Assembly: GCA_963921825.1 (NCBI GenBank) | Contig: OY997596.1 | Location: 32,231,932-32,295,931 of the forward strand | Source of the DNA: Erodium maritimum | Taxonomy: Eukaryota > Streptophyta > Magnoliopsida > Geraniales > Geraniaceae | Length of the DNA stretch: 64,000 bases | Reading direction: 5' to 3' | In this document: one piece after another, positions 54,798-64,000 of the stretch | Position numbering within the stretch: the first letter of the stretch is position 1 | Layout of the letters: every line of letters begins with the position of its first letter | The notes under the pieces: model-generated | The model's input: only the letters and a program-made list of their open reading frames with translations | What the model was told of the DNA's origin: nothing | The model's database searches: none | Position numbers and translations under genes: made by a program

Positions 54798-55001
54798 CTT
54801 TTTAGATGGTTGACTTAGAACCATTCAAATTTGACTTCAATCGGCGAGGAAGAGGTCGACGACATCTTCCTCGTCAGTTGACTTAGAACCTTTTTAGATG
54901 GTTGACTTAGAACCTTTTTAGATGGTTGACTTAGAACCTCTTCCTCGCCGACATCCTCCTCGTCAGCCTCTACCTCGAATCGGCGAGGAAGAGGTCGACG
55001 A
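54798..55001. repeat. Interspersed short direct repeats
   Basis: A 24-bp unit TTTTTAGATGGTTGACTTAG followed by AACC occurs at 54798-54822, 54890-54914 and 54914-54938 (the last two in tandem). A second unit, TCGGCGAGGAAGAGGTCGAC, occurs at 54841 and 54980, with an inverted partner CTTCCTCGCCGA near 54940-54951. It is a small locally duplicated cluster, with no gene. Confidence 0.85.
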
Positions 55002-55532
55002 GGAAGACCTAGAAAAAACCCCGAAAGGTGGTGACAAAGAGGAGGTCCACGAAGGTGGTGACTATGCGTTGGAGGTCCATGTAAGAGGAGGTGACGAATA
55101 AGATTTTGGGTCCAATGAAGATTCTAATGATGTGTAACCCATATATTTACTAATCTATGGTATCAATGTTATATAACTTATGTTTATGTTCACTTGTGTT
55201 AAACAATAGACTTAATTCTAATGTGTTTGTGGATGCTCAAAATAGGTATGGGAAATATTTTTTCGGTCTAACAAAAAATTTATAGATCCGTATAAGAATG
55301 TCCAGATCTGATTTCTTTTCCGATACATAATTTCCGGATCCATAAACAGGACATGTAAATTTATTTCAGGTCGAGTACTAGTTGTAGATCTGGTTGGAAT
55401 TTTTAGAGCAATTTGAGGGTGTGGAAAATAACTCCCATGGCAGTATGAGGATCAGGGAATAAATTTCTAGAACGGACAAGTCCATATTTCACAACATATA
55501 CAACATAATCATATTTTCCACATTCTTACTAA

Positions 55533-55615
55533 AAGCTCACTTAGCTTAGTAGTAAGGGTTCATGTAATTTGGGCTTAACCTGGGTTCGAATCCCATTACA
55601 TTCAAAATTTTCCAC
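55533..55615 (+). mobile_element. SINE-like tRNA-derived unit 1
   Basis: Box A-like TAGCTTAGTAGTAAG (55542-55556) and box B GGTTCGAATCC (55583-55593) stand at tRNA-like spacing, followed by ATTACATTCAAAA. These are internal RNA polymerase III promoter boxes, as in tRNA-derived SINE heads. The cloverleaf acceptor is not formed, so it is not a tRNA gene. The 3' extent is unclear. Confidence 0.6.
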
Positions 55616-55661
55616 TGAAAACAAACAAATAAATATTATTGTGTATCAGTATAACAACATA

Positions 55662-55745
55662 ATACCACATAGCCTAGTGGTAAGTAATTAAATTATTGAT
55701 ACTCTTGAGTTCGAATCTCACTACATCCAAAAAGTGTATTTCTTT
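55662..55745 (+). mobile_element. SINE-like tRNA-derived unit 2
   Basis: Box A-like TAGCCTAGTGGTAAG (55670-55684) and box B-like GAGTTCGAATCTC (55707-55719), followed by ACTACATCCAAAAA. Same layout and same orientation as unit 1, about 128 bp downstream, so the pair is in tandem. Confidence 0.6.
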
Positions 55746-55951
55746 TTGTCATTCAGTTTAATGAAAACCAATAAATAAAATAAAAAAACAAAGCTTTATT
55801 TTCTAAGTGTTGAAAGTGTATAAGGGTAATCTTATATTATTTAGATACAAAAAGAAAATCAAAATGAAAAGAAAATAAGTTTGGTAAATTACGAGGTCTA
55901 CCCTCCTAACACCTACAAAAAATAAGGCTCTTTCAGTAAAAATCTCCTCCA

Positions 55952-55971
55952 CCCCCCCCCCCCCCCCCCCC
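55952..55971. repeat. Homopolymer run of 20 C
   Basis: Located in the right arm of the putative inverted-repeat element. The left arm has a shorter CTCTCCCCCGGG at the same relative place. Confidence 0.85.
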
Positions 55972-55980
55972 ACGTCGTGG

Positions 55981-56474
55981 GAACTATCTTCACACCAAAC
56001 ACCATGCACGAACCCCAAACCCATAGTTTCTCATATTTCCACATAAGTTCCTCGCCGTGGAGTTCATCTCATCCACGTCTTGGAGGTACAGGGTATGATG
56101 TTTCAAGCTTCTTCTTGCTCATGAGCTTATAACACGTGCTCTGGGACAAATCATGCGCAAAACGTACAAACGAGAGCCAAGGGTTCACATAAAAAAATTA
56201 AAACAGAATTGTGTAATCTATGCTTTTATAGGTAAAATAACAAATTTTCTCACAGGTGAAGACTAAGGAAACAAGAGCCATGATCAACAATTTTGCTTAA
56301 GTGAGCCACGAGTCATTATTGGAAGGATGAACAAGATACCACATACTATTTTCAGGTTCCCTTACTGTGGGTTAGAGTTATGGAAACAAATGTAAACATT
56401 GTACATGAGTCTGTAACGACAAGTCAGACACAGCCAAATGTCTCATCTACACGTTACTACGTTCATTTCATACC
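55981..56474. other. Unassigned 0.5-kb spacer
   Basis: Mixed composition, no recognisable domain or repeat on either strand. It is the left flank of LINE-F and possibly host sequence. Confidence 0.35.
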
Positions 56475-58570
56475 TTTTTTTTATCAGCAAATGTTTGATT
56501 AATGTCCAAACCTTTGAAATAAAGGCTAGGAAAGGAGAGCAACTCCCAAGCATTACAATGAAATGTAGTGGTGTAAGTATGACCACCAAACCAAACAAAC
56601 CACCCCGGTACAATGCAACCAAAGATTTAACAATCCAACACTATTAAACCCTCATGAAACCCTTAAACCTTTGCACCAAAATAGCAAGCACATAACCAAT
56701 GTTCATGTTGGATCCTATTCTTCAATTTGTGAACCACTTGACCAATATCTTCACTTCAACAAATTTTCAGCAGGTCAAGAGAAGATTAACTCTTCCAAAA
56801 CAATCTTCAGAGGAACCACCATCCACTCCAGATATAGATGGATCAGAGTAAGACCGGTACCCCCAAGTAAACCACCATCAGAGAAAACCATGGCAGCTCC
56901 AATGGGCATTTTAAATCAAAGTCAAAACCCTGCAAAATGAGTAAATAGCCAAAGGACCAGAACTTTCAAATGAAGACAAAAATCCAGTACTATTCCAGAA
57001 CAAGAAGCTAAGTATGCATCCTCAACACTCTCAGTCCTAAAAGTTACTACCCCCACACCAGTAATGGGAAAATAAAAAACAACAGTTACCCACACGCAGG
57101 AAGAGACCAAAGAGTAAGGTAAATCCCAATGTACCTCACACCTCACCACAATACCCATACCCTTCCTAAAACCCTCCCAAAAATACCCCAGAAAACCCCA
57201 GAGGGACACAAGCAAGAGAGACATAACATCAACCTTGAGGTGCAAGAAAACTCATCAAAACTGACAAATGCTGTGAGTCTTTTTCAAAGTGCAGTTGGCA
57301 AGATCACTTATCCATTTCATGAAAGGGAAGGAGCATTCCCTACTAAATTTTGTCCATAACAGTTGGAAAGGCACACTTTGAATATATTGAAAAACTTGAT
57401 CAGGTTCCTCAAAAATATTATTGAAAGCCACATTGTTCCTTGCTAACCAGATTTTCCAAATGATAATGGATCCCAACATTGGCCAATATTTCAATCTAAA
57501 CCCTAAAGATTCCCATGATATGAACCACTCTCTGATATTATCTGATATAGCAGTAGAGACTCCCCACCATCTCAGGCATTTGCTCCAAACAGTCCAAGAG
57601 TAATCACAAGTTAGGAAGAGATGATCCAACTCCTCAGGTTCCTCATTGCAGAGAGGACACCAGATGGTCCCAAAATAAAGCCCTCTTGCCAATAAAAAAC
57701 ATCTAGTTGGAATGACTTGAAGACACATTAACCAGGCAAAAGCAGCCATTTTTGGAGGTAGAATTGATTCCCAAAGAAGTGTAGGCCAGTCAAGGTGATG
57801 TTGATGCTCTTCATCCAAAATTGTATACATTGCCGTCACAGAGAAGCCTTTATCATCATATTTCCAATTCACTCTATCATCTCCCACATAAGGATATAAG
57901 AGATTCAAAATATCACTTAAGTGTGAAAATTGCCCAAGTTCCCACCCCCTCAAGTCCCTTCTAAATAGAAGAATCCAATCCCCATTAATCCAGAGCTGAG
58001 AAACCACATCTCTTTTTTGAGTGCTCAAATGATATAATCTCTAAAAGGAGTATCTAAGGGCAATGTCAGTACCCCAACAGTCCTCCTAGAAATGGATACA
58101 GTTCCCTAAGTGTAGTTCCCATTGTAATCCCACAGCTCCAAATGCATTAGCAAAATTTGGAGAGGATAAGAGAGAATCAATGTGTCTTAAGAAGGACTGA
58201 CCATTATGTAGCAAGAACTTTGAGAGGTCCCAAGCATTAGTATCCCAGCCATACTTTGCACACAGTAAATGTTTCAAAAGTGAGTCATTTTCTAATGCAA
58301 ATCTCCACCACCATCTAGCAAGTAAAGCTTTGTTCATGATATGCAAATTCTTTATTCCCAAACCCCCACAACTTTTTGGTCTGCAAATAAGGTTCCATCT
58401 CACTTTGTGTAGCACCTTCTTGGTTATGGTTCCATTCCAAAGAAATATCCTCTGCCACTGCTCCATCTCCTTAATCGCACCCAAAGGAGCCTTGTATAAT
58501 GACATACAATAGAGTGGCAAGGAGCTGAGAGATGATTTTATCAAGGTAATTCTGTCTTCAAAGGATCTAT
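56475..58570 (-). mobile_element. LINE-F: 5'-truncated minus-strand LINE
   Basis: The 3' end faces left: TTTTTTTTATCAGCAAATG at 56475 is the complement of CATTTGCTGATAAAAAAAA. A 0.77-kb 3' UTR (56483-57254) precedes (in element direction, follows) the ORF2 C-terminal part. The 5' end is truncated inside ORF2 at about 58570, after a block reading EDRITLIKSSLSSL. No convincing target duplication was found. The 3' terminal motif TTGCTGATAAAAAAA is shared with the two short elements at 59.2-62.0 kb. Confidence 0.85.
57255..58568 (-). pseudogene. LINE-F ORF2 C-terminal part
   Basis: Two minus-strand frames (58544-58086, then 58028-57255) separated by one stop or frameshift region. Blocks: LPLYCMSLYKAPLGAIKEME (about 58525-58470), GGLGIKNLHIMNKALLARWW (about 58365-58310), KYDDKGFSVTAMYT (about 57873-57830), zf-RVT CPLCNEEPEELDHLFLTC (about 57660-57610) and IIWKIWLARNNVAFNNIF (about 57470-57420). 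The second frame of 257 codons is open to the natural C-terminus, so this copy is among the better preserved LINE tails here. The RT catalytic block is absent. Confidence 0.87.
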
Positions 58571-59187
58571 TGAAACAACATTTTCCTTATTTTAATTTAA
58601 CAAGTCATATGTGCACTTGGTAGTATCATTAGTAAAGTGATGATAATCAATAAGAAGTGCAAATGTAAATAGAGAAGCTAAGGTTCCAAATGAAATGATG
58701 AAAATCCCACTTTAATCAGACTTATTAATATGGATGGGTGGTAAATAATTTAAAATGATTTGATACTCTTGCACATATCATAACATCTTTCACTCAAGTG
58801 CTTTGATTGGAACGTCCAGTCTTGCTTGCCTTGGTTGATTCCAGCATAATTTGTGTCAAACGAAGAGTTAAAACTTGTGGCAGACAAAATTAAGGTTTAC
58901 CCAAAATATCCAACCTCTTTTCTTTTATTCCATCAGTAATTGTATGAAAAGAAACGGTAAATAATTAACCAATAATTTAGTGATTGCTCTGCACATTTTT
59001 CTATCGCCATCAAAACTTGGTGGAATGTGTTCTTAGTTTTTATTTATTTATTAAAGCCTCGAAAGTTCAGAAGGTACAAGCCAAGATTCCTCACGTTGTA
59101 AGAGCCACTGACATTCCAAATTTAAGTATGTTATTACTGAAACACATTTTTTTAATTAGTAATATCAAACTTGTTTCTTTAATGAAA
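58571..59187. other. AT-rich sequence, possibly host intron/exon
   Basis: No transposon signature was recognised. T-rich intron-like stretches and one candidate exon (59057-59125) are the only structure seen. It is the left flank of the short LINE-like element at 59205. Confidence 0.35.
59057..59125 (+). other. Candidate internal exon of an unidentified host gene (69 bp)
   Basis: A T-rich tract ending in TTTATTTATTAAAG (acceptor AG at 59055-59056) precedes 69 bases of balanced composition, followed by GTATGTTATT (donor GT at 59126). The frame reads SKVQKVQAKIPHVVRATDIP without stops. The match to plant intron signals and the change in base composition are the only support, and I do not recognise the protein. 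If real, the LINE-like element at 59205 lies in the next intron. Confidence 0.25.
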
Positions 59188-59204
59188 TAAACATTTTATT
59201 AGTT
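59188..59204. repeat. 17-bp target duplication TAAACATTTTATTAGTT (partner 60551-60567)
   Basis: Perfect match on the two sides of the element at 59205-60550, adjoining its T(A)-run on the left. This is typical of target-primed reverse transcription. Confidence 0.93.
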
Positions 59205-60550
59205 TTTTTTTATCAGCAAATTATATTATAAAGATCCAAGTCTTTCAAACAAAGACAGGGACAAGGGCTCAGCCCTCATTCAAACTATTACAAACTAAGA
59301 GCACTCCATCTAGGGAGCCTCAAACTACTAACTTCAAACAAACAATCCCACGCAGGGGATGAAAACGGGACTCTTACCCAAGGGGAATAAACTACCATGA
59401 AGAGAACCAAAGTTAAACACAAGTAACCAAACCAAGAAACCTGGGAACTAGAGGTCAAAAACCCACAAAAACTGCCAACAAGCAAACTAAAACAACCAAA
59501 CCAGGGGCTTACAGAACCAAAAACCAAGACTCTAAAAAGCCAAAAACAACCAAACTTTAAGAGCAAACACCAATACAGACTCTCAAACAGTCAAATACCC
59601 AAAAAACGACAAGCAGTCTAGAACACTAAACAGAGACCAGAAAAACAAACAAACAATAGGTCGATACCCAGATAACCAAGATGAAGCTCCAAAGACACTG
59701 CACGAGAACGACCGGTAACCACAAAGTCCAGAGCTCACCGGAACACGACGGAACCAGTTGCCGGCGGCCAACACCGAACACGGCCGAGACGAAACCCGAT
59801 CTATAGGAAATCGCAGCTCCCAATCCCCTACCTAACTGAGTCTCCAAACCATGGTCTTAAAAGACCCAACCAAGATCAAATAGATCTAAAACATGCTCGA
59901 CCGGCCAGCACCGGAGCCGAGTCCCGAAACCCCTTGCTGCACCACCGCAAGCATCAGGGATCGGAGGAGGAGAACTCAAAAGGAACCGAGATTGAGAGGC
60001 AAAATCACAGATCAGACCTGGAAGAGAGTTTACCGGCGTTGACAGCGACCGCGAGAGAGTCGGAGGAGTCGCCACGAGCCACCACGAGTCAGCACGAGCA
60101 CCAGGAGCAGGTCGATGGTGAGGACGGTCTTGGACTCCAAACAAACCCCGCGCACGAGACCCCCACCAGATCTAGGGCAAAGAAGGCGCCATATCTGGTG
60201 GAGACGCCTAGTAGAGGCCAAAAAAAAGGTGGGGGAGGGATGTCGGCAACCAAAAGCCAACCAAATTTGCAGCCATCGACTCCGTGGAGGAGAGGAAAAG
60301 CTTCTCACGGGCAGATCGAAGTCGAGTCGCCGGCCGGAGACTCCAAAGAGGCGAGGCGGAGGGAAGTCGAAGAAAGTAGGAAGAGAGGGAAGGTGTAGAG
60401 GAAGGAGGAGGGGGATGAGCCGCCGTCAACCGGCCAGCCACAAGGGCCGGCTAGCCGACGGCGGCCAAGAACGCTCAGATCTAGGGTTGTTTAGGAGAGA
60501 GGCGAGAACTTTCTACTGGAGGTCTCACTGAAACGAAATGTATTCAACTT
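59205..60550 (-). mobile_element. Short LINE-like element without coding capacity, 1346 bp, minus strand
   Basis: Bounded by a perfect 17-bp duplication. On the minus strand it starts AAGTTGAATACATTTCG, runs through GC-rich, CCGG-rich 5'-UTR-like sequence, then T/G-rich 3'-UTR-like sequence, and ends TTTGCTGATAAAAAAA. No endonuclease, RT or zf-RVT block is present. The several overlapping open frames (up to 154 codons) have no recognisable domain. It could be a deletion derivative of a LINE that kept both UTRs, or a retroposed host transcript. The 3' terminus identical to LINE-F favours the first. Confidence 0.72.
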
Positions 60551-60702
60551 TAAACATTTTATTAGTTGCAGTCAGTATTAGAACAAAGAGAAGAGTGGTG
60601 AGAGAGTGAATCATTCGGAAACAATCTTATAACTAATTTTCTAACTGTAATCGAAGAATAGTTGGGTCACTCAGAAACTAACGGGACAAAATAGAGAAAC
60701 AA

Positions 60703-60716
60703 GTCGAAGTTCAACC
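60703..60716. repeat. 14-bp target duplication of the plus-strand short element (partner 62039-62052)
   Basis: GTCGAAGTTCAACC here and GTCACAGTTCAACC directly after the A run at 62031-62038 match at 12 of 14 positions. Confidence 0.65.
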
Positions 60717-62038
60717 AAATACATAGAGTTCTAGAGAGAGTCGCTCTGACCTTTCTTTAGAAAAACCCTAGCACTTTACCCGATCCCGCCGCCTTCCTTA
60801 TTCCTTAACATCGCCGACGACTCTCAGGGTCTTCTTGACAATTGAGTTGCTAGCGGTGGTTCTCCTCTTCCCTTTCTTCTCCCCAACTTGCTTTACCCCT
60901 TCCTTCTATCTCCGGTGAGCCTCGGAGGTAACTTCTCTTCCTCGTTGGCGGTGACTTCCTCTCAGATCCTACCGTGGGACGTCTTTCCCCTCCTCTCTAA
61001 AGTGGATTGATGCAGATCAGGTGGCTTCCTCCGTTTTCGTACTGAAGAGGGTTCTGTGCCTGGCTTTTGCTGTTGATAGATATGGACTTCCCAAAGTCAG
61101 ATCTACGACCTCCGCTGCTCCGCCATTCACCGGGCTTTGCTCTCCTCTCTGCCGTGACATCTCACTCGTGCTTGTGTTGTTGGATGGCAGAATCGATGGT
61201 CAGGTAGAAATACTAGTCCTCCTCTTTAACCCTTTTCTCGGTGTAGGCCGAAAGAGGCTGAGGTGGACTGAGTAGAGGTCCAGGTCTTCTTAGATCCGTC
61301 GAACTGTTCATGTGATGTACACTTTCTACCCCTTCTTTGTTTGATTTTCCTTTTCTTTCCATTTCAAGCAAGCCTATTCAAGTATACTTCTCTTCTTCTC
61401 GACCAAGGTATGGTTCGAGCTCGCCGGTTCTTGGCATTGACCGCCGACGAGTTCTTAGGGCTTGTTCAGCCTCCTTTGAAGTCTCTTGTGTGAGGTTTTC
61501 TTGTTTTCAAGGGGTTCTGATGGATATCCATCGGAATATACTTTTTCGTGTGTGGTGTAGGCCGTCGGTGTAATAGTGACTTCCCTTCCTCATCTGAGGC
61601 TTGGTTGTACTATTGAGTTGGAAGTTTGGTAGATCAAGCTTGGTTTGGGCTCTGTTAGCTCTGGTTGTTGGCCTATAGTTGGATTCTTCCCAAATATGCT
61701 TCATGGTGGTTATACCTTGAAGTTTAGACCTCTTTTTTCAATTTAGACTTCATGTTAGTCATATTCGGGTTCTAGACCTTGCCTTTTTGTTTTCTTGGTG
61801 TGTTCTTCTATGTTGTGGCCCGTTTTTTCTTGGTTGTTGTTGTTGTTCCTTCTTTGGTTGTAATTCTGTTGTTTTTGGGTTGAATCATTGAGTGTATTCT
61901 TCTGGTTGTTTTTTCTTGCCCTTACAATTGGATGCGTCCAATTTTGGGCTTTTAGGGTCTGTAGCTTAACCTGTTCTTGTACCCCTCTTCTTCTTCGTGA
62001 GAGGTTTCAATTTAAATCTGCTTGCTGATAAAAAAAAA
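60717..62038 (+). mobile_element. Short LINE-like element without coding capacity, 1322 bp, plus strand
   Basis: A 5'-UTR-like CT- and CCG-rich first half (CGATCCCGCCGCC near 60781, CGCCGACGACTC near 60811) is followed by a T/G-rich second half. It ends CTTGCTGATAAAAAAAA at 62022-62038. It is flanked by an imperfect 14-bp duplication. Architecture and size mirror the minus-strand element 167 bp to the left, with which it is head-to-head. No conserved protein domain is visible. Same alternatives as for that element. Confidence 0.65.
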
Positions 62039-62101
62039 GTCACAGTTCAACCTGAAACCAACCATGGTGTCTATGTGCAGCTTGAACCTCGACCGAGGTT
62101 C

Positions 62102-62930
62102 TTTTTTTGGAAAGCCAATATGTATTAAAAACAAAGGGCTTTACTGAAAAGCCCAATGAAAGAGGATACGATCCTCTCTTATAAACAAGAGCCCTCCGAA
62201 GTAGGAGCCTCACAAATACCAATATCTTGGGGAACAAGTAAACCAACCCAAGGGAACAAACAAACCTTAAAACTATAAGACCCCAAAATGTCTAATATCC
62301 AACCCAATTGTCTACTCTCAGACCCTCAAAACCCAACAAAACCTATAGAACACCACCCACAATAATCAAGGTGAATAAAACTACAAGAAATACCAAGCGC
62401 CCGACCAACACAACCACACACATATCCTAAACCACCCTCCACAAATGCCCAAAAGAAACACAACAAAAAACATAGGAGAACCAATGAGGGAGAAAAAACA
62501 TAGAGTCTCAGCCAGCAAATCAACTACACTCCATAGTTAACCACTCCCCTTCGATTCCTGCTACACAACTAAGGAGACGCTTGCCAGACACTGAAAGGGA
62601 ATGACAGATTACTCTTAAATAAAGACCACTCTAGAGCAAAGGAAGAATGTTGGTTTTAAAAAAAAAATATGTCTTTAGCATATAGAAATATGTTGTTGAA
62701 GGCCAAAGAGTTCCTGGCTAGCCAAATCTCCCAAAGACTAATAGAGAATAAGTTCCTCCACAATTTGTTAGTCTGACAAAGATGGTCCCCATAACAGATA
62801 AACGAGGATATATTACAAGGAATACACTGAGGTTCATGAAATAAACAAATAAGGTGTGTGGTTTGGTCAGGGAGCACATGGAGTGGTAGAGGAGGAGGAT
62901 CAACAACAACCAATCATGATGGGAATAAAA
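62102..62930 (-). pseudogene. LINE-G: 5'-truncated minus-strand LINE, 3' UTR and ORF2 end
   Basis: The 3' end faces left at CTTTTTTTGGAAAGCCAATA (complement TATTGGCTTTCCAAAAAAAG). The 3' UTR spans about 62110-62640. Minus-strand residues include FGRFG / SLWEIWLARNSLAFNNIFL (about 62750-62690) and a zf-RVT-like PHTLFVYFMN remnant (about 62840). The right border is estimated, since similarity fades near 62930. Confidence 0.7.
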
Positions 62931-64000
62931 TGCTTCTCCTCCCAGACGTCCCGCTTCCCTATAGGTGTTTCATTGGACCTGATGAGGGTGCATAACAGAC
63001 CTTGCCTGATTGTTTAGGTCAATAAAGGACCTTCCATCTGTGTCTTCATCTCTGCACTCGCTCCTGGCTTAGGAAGCTAACATGGAGAAGGGGAGAACCA
63101 CCGCAATAGGGAGTCGCGAATCATCGTCGGTTACGTACCATCCTTCAGACGCAGCAACACTAAGGTGTGGAACTGCAGTGGGGAACATCAGTAGGATTAG
63201 AAGGAATATGAAACTAACGTGCAGTTTCTTGGTAAAGCAGGTCTTACACGTCGGCAACATCATGGACGACAACTTGGGACGAGCAGGGTTGAGAAGTCTC
63301 AACCCTAGAAACCCTTTTTGTAAAAAAAAATCAAAATTGTTTAGTATGCATTAATTTGATTACAAAATGAATATCTAATAAATTTTGTCTCCACGGTATA
63401 ATTGTGGTAGCGGTCAAGCCCACCAATGCATCCACTGAAAAGTGAAAAACATGGCTTAAACTTAAAATGTGACTTGGGATTTCAAAAATTAAAGAAGTAA
63501 TGTTAAAATGTACTATTTACCATTCACTTTAAAAAAAAATAATATCCTTGTTATTTATTGATGAATAGATTATATTTTTTATTGTTAATTAAAGATATAA
63601 TAAAGAAATGTCAAAGAGCACAGGCCGAACATCGGTGATTTTTTAATCCATGGCACAAACTCAAAAACTTGTATTGAAATAATCCAATTGTTAATCGATC
63701 CGGTGATTTTACGCACTATAAGATACTCCTATGATTAAACTAAACTGTGTATATTTTTTTTTCATCGATGATAAGAAACAGAGCTCTTCCTTCCCTTTTA
63801 CGTGTGACCTAAATGGAGAAGAAGCACAATGTAATGCAGCGATGTCGTATAAGCTAATAAACCCATCTTGAACTTATCTAAACGATGATGTTTCAGAAAA
63901 ATCCCCCCTACCTTCCCTAAAACGGTGCCCCTTCACCCTTTAAGGTCATGATCTTATCATGACAAAAGACTCTCATTTTCTATGTTAGAACCTTTAATGT
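62931..64000. other. Unassigned right end of window
   Basis: No transposon domain recognised. It is AT-rich after 63320 with short A and T runs. One minus-strand frame at 63069-63302 (77 codons) has a hydrophobic stretch reading FIFLLILLMFPTAV, as in a signal peptide or membrane segment, followed by WYVTDDDSRLPIAVV. It could be a small host exon, but there is no splice, promoter or homology support, so I do not call a gene. Confidence 0.3.

Larger units (their letters stand above)
53916..55980. mobile_element. Possible terminal-inverted-repeat element, about 2.07 kb
   Basis: Inverted arms of equal length face each other. CCACGACATGGG (53916-53927) and GCCTTATTTTTTGTATGTGT (53969-53988) on the left are mirrored by ACACCTACAAAAAATAAGGC (55909-55928) and CCACGTCGTGG (55970-55980) on the right, with 73- and 72-bp spans. 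Similarity extends weakly outward and inward (ACCAAACT(A/T)). No transposase is seen. No clear target duplication is readable, because the right arm contains a 20-C run. Inside are a small repeat cluster and two SINE-like units. Confidence 0.5.

Noticed and set aside
55533..55745. Functional tRNA genes
   Set aside because: Box A and box B are present, but no acceptor stem or anticodon arm pairs properly, so they are scored as SINE-like heads.
60115..60531. 138- and 154-codon open frames in the short element at 59205-60550
   Set aside because: They are plus-strand frames antisense to a minus-strand retroelement, overlap each other and are Arg/Ser/Gly-rich from GC-rich UTR sequence.
63069..63302. 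Small secreted or membrane protein gene on the minus strand
   Set aside because: A single 77-codon frame with a hydrophobic stretch in AT-rich DNA, without splice, promoter or homology evidence. Noted only as a possibility.
1..64000. Integrated plant pararetrovirus or other viral sequence
   Set aside because: All RT domains found fit LINE, Copia (integrase before RT) or Gypsy with LTRs and PBS. No movement protein, coat or pararetroviral order was seen.

Overview
This window is plant nuclear DNA from a repeat-dense, probably heterochromatic or gene-poor region, most likely of a eudicot. The evidence is the set of element families: L1-type plant LINEs with apurinic endonuclease, RT and zf-RVT domains; long-LTR Ty3/Gypsy chromovirus-like elements primed by initiator tRNA-Met; Ty1/Copia elements; a Mutator-like element with a 9-bp target duplication; and tRNA-derived SINE-like units. 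I see no intact host gene, no bacterial-type operon and no CRISPR array. Species cannot be fixed from this sequence.

Layout. 1-3.9 kb is a 5'-truncated plus-strand LINE (LINE-A). 4.0-6.4 kb is the ORF1 part of a second LINE (LINE-B), followed by LINE-like untranslated sequence and a minus-strand Copia LTR relic (7.9-9.4 kb). 10.2-19.0 kb is a nearly complete LINE (LINE-C) with an RRM-type ORF1 and a degenerate ORF2. It inserted into an older minus-strand LINE and was itself split by a 3.2-kb solo Gypsy LTR exactly before the RT FADD motif. 19.1-19.6 kb holds an inverted templated insertion. 20.3-21.8 kb is a non-autonomous MULE, and 22.3-24.8 kb is a minus-strand LINE relic (LINE-D).

24.8-40.3 kb is a Copia element (Copia-1) whose gag is interrupted by a Gypsy element (Gypsy-1, 28.3-36.6 kb) with a perfect GACAT target duplication. 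40.5-48.9 kb is a second Gypsy element (Gypsy-2) with the best preserved gag-pol and a TTGAA duplication. It sits in an unclassified noncoding repeat. 49.6-52.6 kb is an inverted Copia relic (Copia-2).

52.6-64 kb contains minus-strand LINE relics (LINE-E, -F, -G), an inverted-repeat element carrying two SINE-like tRNA heads, and two short (about 1.3 kb) LINE-like elements with target duplications and no coding capacity in head-to-head orientation. A possible host exon lies near 59.06 kb, but this is weak.

How the parts work together: no element here is fully autonomous. The LINE ORF1/ORF2 pairs encode (or encoded) RNA binding, nicking and target-primed reverse transcription. The Gypsy and Copia copies encoded gag, protease, RT/RNase H and integrase. 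The sequence mainly records nested insertion followed by loss through LTR-LTR recombination, short-homology deletion, frameshift and C-to-T type stop codons. The most reportable items are the exact nesting order, the templated filler insertion, the two coding-free LINE-like elements that share a 3' terminus with a coding LINE nearby, the tandem SINE heads and the recurrent Gln-to-TAG stops.
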